Shown here: positions 1 through 8,987 of the stretch, one piece after another
Layout of the letters: each line of letters begins with the position of its first letter
Position numbering within the stretch: position 1 is the stretch's first letter
Source: G963676655 sp963678305
GTDB lineage: Bacteria > Verrucomicrobiota > Lentisphaeria > Victivallales > Victivallaceae
DNA length: 64,000 nucleotides
Assembly: GCA_963678305.2 (NCBI GenBank)
Contig: CAXXVV010000011.1
Coordinates: 248,001 to 312,000 of the forward strand
Direction of reading: 5' to 3'
Translations under genes and position numbers: made by a program
The notes under the pieces: generated by a model
What the model was told of the DNA's origin: nothing
Databases searched by the model: none
What the model saw: the letters and a program-made list of their open reading frames with translations, nothing else

Positions 1-2573
1 CCAATAGTCTGCCCGTAGTCAAACCATTCACTCCATTGCCCGTCTTCAAGCTCCGCCTCAGTCAATGCCGTGCGAACAGCTACTTTGACCCAGGTTTTCG
101 GTGGAATATCCCCTTCCCATGTTATTGATTCAACCGTCGACTCTTTTGGCGCGAAATACGGCATGGACGTATAATACTCCTCCGGACCGCGATCCAGAAT
201 ATTTCCCGGATCAACGTTGCCCATGCCGTGAATACCTTCTGAAGGAAGGTTTATGGTTCTTTGTTCGTCAAATCCATCGGGACCATTAAACCAGACGGTC
301 GAATACGCAATGTGATTGCCTTCGACCTTGTGATTGGCCACTGCCAGGTCTATCCAGCCGTTCCCGGTGAAGTCTGCCGCCAGATTACCCGAAACCGCAT
401 GTGTTCGCATTGGCAGCCTTTTATGCGGGAGAAAGCCTTCAGCCCCCTGGTTCCAGTAAATATGCGAATCGATGTCCCGCAGGCGGCCGTCCTGATAAGA
501 CGCGACAAACAAGTCCAGCTTACCATCATTGTTAAAGTCGGCGACGGCAAGTGAATTTACCGCGTTGGAAGGCAGTAAGGTTCTCCGGTCTTCGCTGAAT
601 CCATCGGCGCTTCCCCAGTAAATATAAACAAAGGCGTTATGTGGGCCTGACAACGATTGCGTGTGGCCGCCGAAAATCAGGTCGGGATAACCGTTGCCGT
701 TCAGATCGGCTACTTTGACATTGCACGCGTGGCGTACATGAAACACCTGTTTATCGGCAAAGTTGAAACCATTGGGGCCGCCCCAGAGAACAAAACTTTC
801 GTATTCGTTAATCATTGTTACAACCAAATCCAGCCAGCCATTACCGTTCAGGTCGGCCAGGGCCAGAAAACGGGGTTCTTTGTAAATTTTACCATTTTCC
901 TCCATGACGATTTCGATACTGTTTGATTCGCTGAATCCGGCTTGTGAACCGTAAAAAACTTTGAGTTTATTATTATCAAAACCGCAAAATACCAGATCCA
1001 GCCAGCCATTATGATTCAGGTCGCCGCAAACCACGCCATGCGCCCGGGCGGTAGGCAGTTTCAAGTCCGGTGAATAATGAAATCCTGCTGGATTGTTGTA
1101 ATAGACAAACGAACCCGGGTCAAGCCAGGGCGACAGTTCGGCCGCATTGGCCAGAGCCAGATCCGGCCGCCCGTCATCATTAAAATCGCAACAGACCATA
1201 TCGGTGCAGCCCCATGCCTGGAGGTTTAATTTCCGGTCGGGTCTGAAGCCGTCTGAATCACCCAAATAGATAGTCACATCACCATCGCCAAGCAAACTGC
1301 CGCTGCGGCAGTTATTAATGACCAACTGCCCGTTCACGATGAAAACCCGGTAAGCGTCGTGCGCCGGCAAGCGTAACGGTTCAAGGAGTGCCAAGCCGCT
1401 GGTTTTATCCATCGCAAACACCAGGACTTCACTGGTATATAATTTATTGGTATGGCTTTGGCAGATCACGATATCGAGAGCGCCGTTGCCGGTAAAATCA
1501 TATAACAGCACATCGCATGCATTGCGGGATTTAATGGCAATTCGCGTTTTTTCATCCCAGGTGCCGTTTTCATTGCCGGGATATATCCACGAAGACTCAG
1601 TCCCGGAGCTGGTATCGCGACAGGCGAAAACCAGATCGGTCCTGCCGGAACCTTCAATATCACCTGTTGCCGCCGCAAACGCATTCTCACATTGAAACAC
1701 TATTGGTTCGCCTGGAGTTCCATCGTTATAAGGGTACAACAAGGTCTGTTTTTTTCTGAATGCGCAAAGATAGAGAATGCCGCCAATTGTTAAAAATTGA
1801 GCAAGAGGTTCAGGTTCCTTAACCGCCTGCGTATAGCTTTCGCGGCCGCTTTTGATGGGAACATAGTCTTCATCTGCGTCAAGGATAATTTTTTCATTAG
1901 CTATATCAAGGCCGCCAGGTGAACCTTTGATGATGGAATATGCCCCGTTTTTTTTGCGGATAAGCAGTGTATCCGGTTCTGTGTTCCGTTCCGATGCTAT
2001 TGTCGCTACATGCACCGCGTCCTTGAATTCATGAATTACCACTTTTTCAGGTTCGAACCCGTTCACTCCCTGATAAAATATTTTCATATTCTTTTCTGAG
2101 ATGAAAACGAGGTCTTTCCCGCCGCTGCCGGTGAAATTCCCGGCGCTTACGCATATCGCTCTTTCCGTGGGCAGGTAGTTGACATATTTATTACTCAAAC
2201 CTTCATTTGAACCGTAAAATACCGCGGAATTAGTCACCTGAGTCATTCCGTCCCAGACACAGCTGACGATAAGGTCCTCATAGCTGTTGCCGTTGAGGTC
2301 GGCGACACAGCCGGAAACCGAACCGCCGATATATAATTGATTTTTCTCAGCGGGATGATTAACCGGATTGGAATAAACATCCAGCGGCACTTTTTCCTCA
2401 TGGTTCTGAGAGTTGCAGAAGACCAGGTCCACATAACCATTTCCGGTAACGTCTGTCTGATGAATCCGCTGCAAAACGCCTTGGCGTGAAACATAGAGGT
2501 TTTGACCGCCATTGCCGAAAGTTCCTTTTCTGAAAGCCTCGAAGCCTTCAGTTATCCAATTTTCATACTGCAT
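1..2573 (-). CDS. FG-GAP/VCBS repeat protein, partial (C-terminus beyond the left edge)
   Basis: At least 857 codons stay open from the ATG at 2573 to the window edge. The translation is a chain of FG-GAP/VCBS-type units, for example VTGNGYVDLVFCN, VADLNGNSYEDLIV, VADFNNDGKLDLFVAS and CGDLNHNGWLDLVFCG. Their DxNxDGxxD-like loops are calcium-binding blades of a beta-propeller, as in integrin alpha chains and many surface carbohydrate-binding proteins. The last visible part (around WVKVAVRTALTEAEL) looks like a separate beta-sandwich tail. The start lies 3 nt after the symporter stop, and an in-frame stop just upstream excludes an earlier start. No signal peptide is visible, which is odd for this family. 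As the last visible gene of the GntR-led operon it may bind or sense the same polysaccharide; that role is inference. Confidence 0.85.
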   Translation of the reverse strand, partial: MQYENWITEGFEAFRKGTFGNGGQNLYVSRQGVLQRIHQTDVTGNGYVDLVFCNSQNHEEKVPLDVYSNPVNHPAEKNQLYIGGSVSGCVADLNGNSYEDLIVSCVWDGMTQVTNSAVFYGSNEGLSNKYVNYLPTERAICVSAGNFTGSGGKDLVFISEKNMKIFYQGVNGFEPEKVVIHEFKDAVHVATIASERNTEPDTLLIRKKNGAYSIIKGSPGGLDIANEKIILDADEDYVPIKSGRESYTQAVKEPEPLAQFLTIGGILYLCAFRKKQTLLYPYNDGTPGEPIVFQCENAFAAATGDIEGSGRTDLVFACRDTSSGTESSWIYPGNENGTWDEKTRIAIKSRNACDVLLYDFTGNGALDIVICQSHTNKLYTSEVLVFAMDKTSGLALLEPLRLPAHDAYRVFIVNGQLVINNCRSGSLLGDGDVTIYLGDSDGFRPDRKLNLQAWGCTDMVCCDFNDDGRPDLALANAAELSPWLDPGSFVYYNNPAGFHYSPDLKLPTARAHGVVCGDLNHNGWLDLVFCGFDNNKLKVFYGSQAGFSESNSIEIVMEENGKIYKEPRFLALADLNGNGWLDLVVTMINEYESFVLWGGPNGFNFADKQVFHVRHACNVKVADLNGNGYPDLIFGGHTQSLSGPHNAFVYIYWGSADGFSEDRRTLLPSNAVNSLAVADFNNDGKLDLFVASYQDGRLRDIDSHIYWNQGAEGFLPHKRLPMRTHAVSGNLAADFTGNGWIDLAVANHKVEGNHIAYSTVWFNGPDGFDEQRTINLPSEGIHGMGNVDPGNILDRGPEEYYTSMPYFAPKESTVESITWEGDIPPKTWVKVAVRTALTEAELEDGQWSEWFDYGQTI

Positions 2574-2576
2574 GAA

Positions 2577-4361
2577 TTAAGGTTCCAATTTTAAAATAAT
2601 AGGTTCATTGATAGTTCCAATAGTAAGCCCCTGGTATTTTTCACGCGGCTGTACCGGACAGAAACGCAGGGCGATAAAGCCGACAAGTAAAGTCAAAGGC
2701 AAATGAAATGCGAAACTGAGCGCCTCCGGCTTGTCGTCAATAAGCATGACGCTGAAAGCAACCCAGATTAACATTCCTTGAGCGATTCCCAGAAAAAATA
2801 CGCCGCAAAACAAAGATGCAATACTCATTTTGCTTTTTCGCCGGGATTTTAAAATATACCAGAGAACAATAAAAAACAGGCCGGCAACCAACGGAATGGC
2901 GGCATACCAATAGCTGATCGGTCCGGCCCAGCTTAATGAGCTGCCGGTTTGCCAGGCCTGTTTTGTGGAGCGCGAAAGCGCATACCATATCTTTGCCGCA
3001 ACACCGTCCCCGATCGAATAGAACATCAACATCCAGATGAGCATTGAATTTGCCCGCGGCGACAATACGGCGAACAGGAATGCCGGCAGGATTATTGCGC
3101 TGAATAGCGCAAATAATACCCCGATTTCAGCGGCGGATTGCGCCAGCCATTTGCCAGAGGAGTCAAGCAGCAGACCCAATATGATTGCAATGCAGCCTAC
3201 AATTAAAGTTGCCCAGCGCGAAACCCTGACTTCTTTACGGCTGCATATTTTCTTATCAATGTATTTTTGATGGACTTCCTTTAACCATATTGTCGCCATT
3301 GAATTCATGCCGGAATCAAGCGTACTCATTATGGCTGCAAGCATTGCCGCCATAAATATTCCCGGCATCGGGGTCGGCAGGTGGGTGGCGATAAAGCGGA
3401 AGAATACTCCATCTGAATCTTTGAGTCCGGGGTCGGGATTCTGGGCATAGTAAGTAAAAAGAGCCAATCCGACAAACATTAACACCAGAATAAACGGAAA
3501 AGCGGTAAAAGTCGCGACAATTTGGGATTTAAAGCCCTCTTTCCAGTTTTTGGTACTCAAAAAACGCTGGATTGCGATTTGATCACTGCAGGCGGTAGTC
3601 AGCGGACCGACAATCGCGCCATACAATAAGAGCCAGAATGACAGGCGGATGTATGGGCTTAGTTTATAAAAGTCGGCGCTGGCATATTGCGGCAATCCCC
3701 GGCCATGTTCAAAGGCATATGAAATTGCCCCCCACGGGCCGCCTTTCATATTTATCGACAATACAATAACCACAACAATAAAGCCGCCGATTAATACGAC
3801 AAACTGCATGACGTCAGACCATACGACGGCTTTCATGCCTCCCATGACTGTATATAGTGTGCCGATAACGCCGACCAATAAAATTGTTTGCCATGCGGAC
3901 CAGCCGTAAGCTCCTTCAAATATCTTACTGGTCGTATATAATACCGTACCAAGATAGAGTATTCGTGTATAGAGTGATGATATTGCGATGATGCTGCGAA
4001 CCGCCGGGGTGTAGCGGTATTCCAAATATTCATAAGGGGTAAAACTGCCCAGCTTGAAATAGAAACGAATGAACAGCAAAAAACATGGGATTGCCAGGAA
4101 GAGGCCCAGAGTGCTGCTTAATGAAAAAAGTGTCAAGCCATTTTTGAAAATTTCCCCCGGAACAATTACTATTGAAACTGAACTTAAAAGCGACATCATA
4201 CAGGAAAGACCGATTGCCACGTAAGGCATGCTGCGTCCTCCCAGTAAAAAATCATCCGAGTTTTTTTCGTTCTTTGAGAAATAAAAACCTATTCCCAGGA
4301 CCGCAAGCATATAGCCTGCCATGACCGCATAATCCGGCCAGTACATATTAGTATTTAACAT
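2577..4361 (-). CDS. Sodium:solute symporter (SSS/SLC5 family)
   Basis: This is a 594-residue polytopic membrane protein with about 13-14 hydrophobic segments. The N-terminal DYAVMAGYMLAVLGIGFYFS, then DDFLLGGRSMPY, and the central AAMLAAIMSTLDSGMNSMAT are the signatures of the SSS family, which couples sodium entry to uptake of sugars, sialic acids or similar solutes across the inner membrane. It sits 21 nt after a glycosidase-like gene and 3 nt before an FG-GAP gene, so it is probably the uptake step of a carbohydrate-use operon. The substrate cannot be read from sequence. An AGGA sequence lies rather far (about 14 nt) upstream of the ATG. Confidence 0.92.
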   Translation of the reverse strand: MLNTNMYWPDYAVMAGYMLAVLGIGFYFSKNEKNSDDFLLGGRSMPYVAIGLSCMMSLLSSVSIVIVPGEIFKNGLTLFSLSSTLGLFLAIPCFLLFIRFYFKLGSFTPYEYLEYRYTPAVRSIIAISSLYTRILYLGTVLYTTSKIFEGAYGWSAWQTILLVGVIGTLYTVMGGMKAVVWSDVMQFVVLIGGFIVVVIVLSINMKGGPWGAISYAFEHGRGLPQYASADFYKLSPYIRLSFWLLLYGAIVGPLTTACSDQIAIQRFLSTKNWKEGFKSQIVATFTAFPFILVLMFVGLALFTYYAQNPDPGLKDSDGVFFRFIATHLPTPMPGIFMAAMLAAIMSTLDSGMNSMATIWLKEVHQKYIDKKICSRKEVRVSRWATLIVGCIAIILGLLLDSSGKWLAQSAAEIGVLFALFSAIILPAFLFAVLSPRANSMLIWMLMFYSIGDGVAAKIWYALSRSTKQAWQTGSSLSWAGPISYWYAAIPLVAGLFFIVLWYILKSRRKSKMSIASLFCGVFFLGIAQGMLIWVAFSVMLIDDKPEALSFAFHLPLTLLVGFIALRFCPVQPREKYQGLTIGTINEPIILKLEP

Positions 4362-4382
4362 AAGATATGGCTTTTCCTGTTT

Positions 4383-6623
4383 TCAGCTGAAAGAATGAAA
4401 AATTCGTTTTATCTTGTGAATTTTCTCAATCCATTTTCCGTTGATTTTCACGCGAATCTTTAAGACGACTGGTTTGTTGATGAATTTATAATTATTCTCA
4501 TATTCTTCCTTGCCGACAATATAGAGCTGACGTTTATCTGTATACCTGTTAACTAATTCTCCGTTTACATAAAACTCGACAATATCTGGAGAAAGGCCTT
4601 CCAGCCAAACTTTTATTCTGTAGGATTGATAGGTTACTGGATAGAAAATATATATTCCGCTTGAATAAATTTTGTTCTTTTCCTTTGCTTCTTCAATCAT
4701 CTCATTAACGGCTCTGGAACTGCCGAGTTTAGCAATGAAATGCTTATCCTCCGCACTCAGTCCGCGATTCATTGACCCGACGATCCTGGCATCTGATTGG
4801 TAAATATAGATGCCATCCGCTCCCCGGCTGTAAATATCTTTTACCCGCTCTAATATTGCCCCGGGCCATGGATGGTACCCATTGCCGCCATCAATATCAA
4901 CCAGGCAGGTTATTCCGGTATTACGAGTCATTTTTACATAACGTCTCGCATCAAAATACTGTATATTGGCGAACAATCCAGACGCAATAATAGTATCAAC
5001 CAACTTCAATTTTATCCATTCCTCGGGGAAAAAGTTGTCCCGCTCATATCGAACCCCTTTCACTGGAAAACGAACCATTATTTTAATTTTTTTCTCCGGA
5101 GTTGAATATTTGTCTGCAAGATCACGCAATTCCTTGAGAAATAAAGTTGCGTATTCAGGTTTATCGACAACTCGCGGATAGCGTCCATAATCCAATGAGA
5201 TGTTTTTTATTCCCATTTTTAAATTTTCTTCATATAAATTCAAGAGATGCCGTCTGACTTCTTTAAATTTATATTGCAGAAAATATTTCTCCTTACACCA
5301 CTCCGGGTGATTTTTTGAAAATTCTCCTTCAGCGGGCGATCCGGCATAATTAATTCCGGCTCCAAAGTGAATTCCGCTTGCAATCTGCATGGCGCGACTA
5401 GCCGCAATCAGCCCTTTGGTCGGGTTGGTAAAAAGCGGTAAGCGCGCGACGGTTGTCGAAATCGGGCTTTTGCCGCCTGGTGCGCCATCTCCATGGGTCT
5501 TGCCGAGTAACGGAGGCTCCACTGTGCTGGGATAAATCGGCCTGGCGCCCAAACGTCCCAGTTGCATGTCGATGTAATCTATTCGAGCTTCTTTAAATGC
5601 AGCTACTGCTTGCATAAATTGCTCGTTGTTATCAACCTTTTCGTGGAAAGCCCATGAATATGGCTCAAAAAAGCCGACTGTTTTTTTGTCGCGTCTATAA
5701 TTCTTCTGTTGGTTGAAATCATCGTATTGCTGCTTGGTCAATTTGACCAGTTTGAGATAGCGCAGGCGAGCGCGAAATGCATCATTGACTTTCTTTGTTG
5801 TCCAGGCCGGCTGCATAATTACAATGTGTTCATTATCCATTTGCGCAACCTTCCAGAAGTATTCACGTCCATCGCAGCCGTCAAATCGTTGTCCATAGAA
5901 ATCGCTGGATAATCGCAGTTGAATGCTTGAAACCGGTTTTGCTGGAACCGAGACGAACAGAGCATAATACCCTTTGAGTTCCGGACGAAAAATCACGCTG
6001 TCGATTTTATTTTTCCCCTCTATAGCTTCCAGATGGCCGGGGACCCGTTTATTGAATGATTTTATATAATGCCACCCCGGTGATGAGTTTTTTTCATCTG
6101 AAATGTTAGATGCCGGACGCAGCTTGGTAAAGTCATTCAAAATAATCAGATCTTTAAGATTCAGATTTTGCATCAATGAAGCCTGAGCCAATTTTTTGCC
6201 GGCAAGGTCGCAGATTGAAAGTTTTATGTGAATTTTGCCGGAAAAATCAGCTGGAAGATCAGGGTAGGTCTGCCAGACTAAAGTTCGGACTCGTCCAGCA
6301 GCCAGTAATTCGGTTACTTTCCCCGTTGATAATTCCTCTGTCATCAGATCTTGTTTTCGATCAAGAGAGAGGATGTTCTCTGCAGTATGTGAGCGGTATT
6401 TACGTATTGCCAGCGGATACCACGCTCCATCCGGCAAAATTTGATATTGACCTTGGACAATAACCGTTTGTGGCGCTGATTCAGGAACTTTGTAACTGAT
6501 CATTCCATTTTTATTAAAAGGATTGATCTTCAATTTTATATCAATTTGTTCAGCGGATGAAGTTAATCCGGAGATTATACCTGCAATAAAAACAGCAGTT
6601 CTCAAACAATGGATATTAATCAT
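4383..6623 (-). CDS. Exported TIM-barrel glycoside-hydrolase-like protein
   Basis: This 746-residue protein has an N-terminal signal peptide (hydrophobic run about residues 8-22, then SSAEQ). The first ~300 residues look like beta-sandwich modules. About residues 340-620 resemble a (beta/alpha)8 barrel of the GHL10/family-10-like type: KEARIDYIDMQLGRLG, then MGIKNISLDYGRYPR, which recalls the LDYxRYP motif of those families, then VDTIIASGLFANIQYFDARR and RGADGIYIYQSDA. A short C-terminal beta domain follows. AGGAG four bases before the ATG supports the start. It is the presumed polysaccharide-cleaving component of this operon, but neither a specific GH family nor catalytic acids can be assigned with certainty. 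Confidence 0.6.
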   Translation of the reverse strand: MINIHCLRTAVFIAGIISGLTSSAEQIDIKLKINPFNKNGMISYKVPESAPQTVIVQGQYQILPDGAWYPLAIRKYRSHTAENILSLDRKQDLMTEELSTGKVTELLAAGRVRTLVWQTYPDLPADFSGKIHIKLSICDLAGKKLAQASLMQNLNLKDLIILNDFTKLRPASNISDEKNSSPGWHYIKSFNKRVPGHLEAIEGKNKIDSVIFRPELKGYYALFVSVPAKPVSSIQLRLSSDFYGQRFDGCDGREYFWKVAQMDNEHIVIMQPAWTTKKVNDAFRARLRYLKLVKLTKQQYDDFNQQKNYRRDKKTVGFFEPYSWAFHEKVDNNEQFMQAVAAFKEARIDYIDMQLGRLGARPIYPSTVEPPLLGKTHGDGAPGGKSPISTTVARLPLFTNPTKGLIAASRAMQIASGIHFGAGINYAGSPAEGEFSKNHPEWCKEKYFLQYKFKEVRRHLLNLYEENLKMGIKNISLDYGRYPRVVDKPEYATLFLKELRDLADKYSTPEKKIKIMVRFPVKGVRYERDNFFPEEWIKLKLVDTIIASGLFANIQYFDARRYVKMTRNTGITCLVDIDGGNGYHPWPGAILERVKDIYSRGADGIYIYQSDARIVGSMNRGLSAEDKHFIAKLGSSRAVNEMIEEAKEKNKIYSSGIYIFYPVTYQSYRIKVWLEGLSPDIVEFYVNGELVNRYTDKRQLYIVGKEEYENNYKFINKPVVLKIRVKINGKWIEKIHKIKRIFHSFS

Positions 6624-6647
6624 GATACTCCTAATTTCGAGTTAATT

Positions 6648-7295
6648 TTATCGGTCGGTCGGAACAACCGCGTTTTTTGTATATACTTTCAGGTAATCCA
6701 ATTGCCATTTCCCGTCAGCCTTGCCGGTCATATCTCCGAATCGCAATTGGTTGGTGTTGATTCTCTCCGTCATTTTTATACTGCAAGCTTTTATCCGGTC
6801 AATGTACAATATTGCGGTTTCATCTTTGACTACAACCCGGTAAACGTGAAAGTCATCGTCAATAGCGATCGGGGAAGAAAACTTTTCTCCTTGAAGCTGG
6901 GCAAAATTTGAATTTTTATCACGATAAAAATTAATTCCCCAAAATCTCTTTACCTCTTTTCGACCATCCTCTGCATCAATATGTATAGCCGAGGTCCCGG
7001 AGTTATTATCGGAATCCAATATTTTTACTCTGAATTCAACCGTATAGCCCCAATCACTATTTAGTATAAGTTTCTTTCCGTTAAAATACCTGGTGTAATA
7101 AACTCCTTGATCAGAACCGATGGTATTGATTTCAAGAATTCCGTCCTTGACTGTGCAGAACCCGGGCTTGCCGCGTAGAGCCATATTTGCCTTGTTCGGT
7201 AATTTATTTCCGGAATACTCGAATGTCCAGTTTTTGATCTTGGTTGCACCAGCCAACTGCGCAGCGACAATGAAAATTGCTGTTAGAGTTTTCAT
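6648..7295 (-). CDS. Small exported ConA-like/DUF1080-like protein
   Basis: The start is taken at the ATG at 7295 (MKTLTAIFIVAAQLAGATK), because this gives a clean signal peptide and begins 7 nt after the pseudopilin stop. An in-frame ATG at 7331 would add 12 residues and overlap that gene. The 215-residue product has the alternating pattern of a concanavalin A-like jelly roll: GYTVEFRVKILDSDNNSG, then DFHVYRVVVKDETAILYIDR, then GKADGKWQLDYLKVY. Such folds bind or cleave glycans (LamG, DUF1080). It lies between the pseudopilin and the glycosidase-like gene in the GntR-led operon. A glycan-binding role is inference. Confidence 0.65.
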   Translation of the reverse strand: MKTLTAIFIVAAQLAGATKIKNWTFEYSGNKLPNKANMALRGKPGFCTVKDGILEINTIGSDQGVYYTRYFNGKKLILNSDWGYTVEFRVKILDSDNNSGTSAIHIDAEDGRKEVKRFWGINFYRDKNSNFAQLQGEKFSSPIAIDDDFHVYRVVVKDETAILYIDRIKACSIKMTERINTNQLRFGDMTGKADGKWQLDYLKVYTKNAVVPTDR

Positions 7296-7302
7296 ATCTT
7301 GA

Positions 7303-8052
7303 TTAAAATGCTGTCTTTCTTCTGAATTCATAATATTTATCTATGTATGCGGCGGAAACTGGAGCAACTCCATAATCCGAATACATATGATCGATTATAT
7401 TCCATACGTCATCCCCGGATTGAGGTTGGACATGTCCGTCCATAAAGCTGAAATTGGCAAATTTACTATGTCGGGTGTGAGCTGCATAAGTTGAAGATGC
7501 GCGAGTGTTCATCAACGCGTATTGCTTTCTGTCATATGATCCGGAATTTGCAACCGAATCAAATAGCATCGGCATAATTGAATGCTTTTTGACCTTCTTG
7601 CTGTTAATCAGTCTATAGTCATAACCTGTTCCATTTGTGCGTGAGGCGTAAGGTACATTCATTGAATACATGTTTGTGTACATCCCATAAGCTTCATATA
7701 TATGATTGCCGCGAGCAAAATAAGGTTCCTGTGACGGGCAAAGCATGATATCACTTCTTTTCATGTAGTCCGTAGCGACTAACCACGCATTCCAACTAAC
7801 ATAAGCAGTCACTGACGGACAGTAGACATAGGTTGGATAGTATTCTGCTGAGTCTGTTGCATAGAATTGCATGAACATGGTGGCACTTTTCAAGTTGCTG
7901 GCGCACTTGATGGCTTTTGCTTTTCCTCTGGCCTGGTTTAAAGCAGGAAGCAACATGGATGCAAGGATTGCAATGATAGCTATTACAACTAATAATTCAA
8001 TTAGTGTAAAGGCGGCATTGTGTCTGGAATTTAATCTCTTGACGGTTTTCAT
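7303..8052 (-). CDS. Type II secretion-type pseudopilin
   Basis: This 249-residue protein has a textbook class III prepilin leader: basic KTVKRLNSRHNA, then FTLIELLVVIAIIAILASML, with the conserved Glu at +5 of the mature protein. The periplasmic part ends with FSFMDGHVQ, the late H/DG motif of the GspG-like pseudopilins found in large numbers in Lentisphaerota and Planctomycetes. Cleavage by a prepilin peptidase is expected before Phe. GGAGA seven bases upstream fits as ribosome binding site. It lies 23 nt after the GntR gene in a carbohydrate-type operon and not beside gsp genes, so it is probably an accessory surface or secretion component with unknown partner. Confidence 0.9.
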   Translation of the reverse strand: MKTVKRLNSRHNAAFTLIELLVVIAIIAILASMLLPALNQARGKAKAIKCASNLKSATMFMQFYATDSAEYYPTYVYCPSVTAYVSWNAWLVATDYMKRSDIMLCPSQEPYFARGNHIYEAYGMYTNMYSMNVPYASRTNGTGYDYRLINSKKVKKHSIMPMLFDSVANSGSYDRKQYALMNTRASSTYAAHTRHSKFANFSFMDGHVQPQSGDDVWNIIDHMYSDYGVAPVSAAYIDKYYEFRRKTAF

Positions 8053-8075
8053 TTTTTTGTCTCCATTCTTGTTGT

Positions 8076-8738
8076 TTAATAATTTTTTATGAAAAACTCT
8101 TGAGCTGTCTTACTGTAAAATGTTGTTTTAAACTTTTCTTTTCCAGGCGTATATTTGATTGCCAGGGAAAATGCCAATTCCGGATCCTTGTTTTCAATGG
8201 CCTGGATGATTTCTTTATGTCCTTCAAAAGTCATTATTGCGGATGCGGTATTAATCTCCTGACGATGATGAAAAACCGGAATTGAAATTATCGAGTACAT
8301 TTTATTTAATACTTTATTACGCGATGCGTTGACTATTCCAAAGTGAAATTTACGGTCATTTTCTATTACGGCCTCAATATTACCGGCGTTTCCGGCATTT
8401 TTCAGAGCCTCATTAAAATTCTTTAATTCAATAATATCTTCCGGTGTTGCCGCTTTCGCGGCCTCGCTTGCCGCCTGGCATTCAATAACAAAACGCATCA
8501 ACAAGGCTTCTTCAAATTCTTCGGCAGAGTAATTATCAACAATATAACCGACTGACGGAATTTTCTTTATCAGTCCGTCCTGTTCCAGTTTAACCAGGCT
8601 TTCCCGTACTGGAACCCGGGTAACGTTCATCGTTTCCGCTAATCCTCTTTCGGTAATACGGGTGTTGTTCTTTAACTTTCCTACCAGAATATGTTCTTTT
8701 ATTTTTTGGTATACCATTTCTTGCTTTGTGGCAATCAT
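8076..8738 (-). CDS. GntR-family transcriptional regulator (FadR/FCD subfamily)
   Basis: The protein has 220 residues. Residues ~8-70 form the winged helix-turn-helix (ITERGLAETMNVTRVPVRES, LVKLEQDGLIKKIPSVGYIV). Residues ~80-210 form an all-helical FCD effector domain with potential metal-binding positions (ENDRKFHFGIVNASRN; H at FHFG, H near FEGHKE). Such proteins sense small organic acids or sugar acids and repress their own operon. It is the first gene of a minus-strand run that includes a pseudopilin, exported glycan proteins and a symporter. TGGTATACCA palindromes at the promoter and at codon 8 indicate autoregulation. AGGA nine bases upstream supports the ATG. Confidence 0.9.
   Translation of the reverse strand: MIATKQEMVYQKIKEHILVGKLKNNTRITERGLAETMNVTRVPVRESLVKLEQDGLIKKIPSVGYIVDNYSAEEFEEALLMRFVIECQAASEAAKAATPEDIIELKNFNEALKNAGNAGNIEAVIENDRKFHFGIVNASRNKVLNKMYSIISIPVFHHRQEINTASAIMTFEGHKEIIQAIENKDPELAFSLAIKYTPGKEKFKTTFYSKTAQEFFIKNY
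8707..8716. promoter_or_regulatory. Second operator palindrome TGGTATACCA inside the GntR gene
   Basis: This perfect 10-bp palindrome overlaps codons 8-11 of the regulator gene. It is identical to the copy at 8774-8783, with centres 67 bp apart. FadR-type GntR proteins bind short palindromes of the TGGTNNNACCA kind. Two sites would allow looping or stronger autorepression. Confidence 0.55.
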
Positions 8739-8773
8739 AATTGTTTTTCCTGCTTAAAATGTCTTAAAAATCT

Positions 8774-8783
8774 TGGTATACCA
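8774..8783. promoter_or_regulatory. Primary GntR operator TGGTATACCA
   Basis: This perfect palindrome starts three bases downstream of the -10 box of the GntR promoter and so covers the expected transcription start. A regulator bound here would block RNA polymerase. The sequence fits the FadR-subfamily operator pattern. Confidence 0.65.
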
Positions 8784-8786
8784 TCT

Positions 8787-8815
8787 ATTATAATGTATTT
8801 TATGTATTTTGTCAA
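8787..8815 (-). promoter_or_regulatory. Consensus sigma-70 promoter of the GntR-led operon
   Basis: On the minus strand TTGACA (8815-8810) is followed by a 17-base spacer and TATAAT (8792-8787), a perfect match to the housekeeping consensus. The start would fall near 8780, inside the operator palindrome. Confidence 0.75.
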
Positions 8816-8987
8816 CAGGAAAAAACTAAATATCATAAAAATATTTGATATGGCTTTAATTGACCGGTATATTTTGTGTGCAAACTTGTTTTTTATCCGG
8901 GGTCATGATATATTAAACTGAATCTTAAAATGTAGAGTAATGGCTTGTGTTAGCGTCAGAAATAATTTTGCATAATACCGTGAAAAA

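Noticed and set aside
1249..5256. Further CCGTCTGA matches at about 1249 and 5247
   Set aside because: They lie inside coding sequence and lack the preceding TCAAR, so they are chance partial matches to the 13-mer.
7295..7331. Longer start (ATG 7331) for the ConA-like protein
   Set aside because: It would overlap the pseudopilin end and bury the signal peptide behind 12 charged residues; the ATG at 7295 gives a normal leader.
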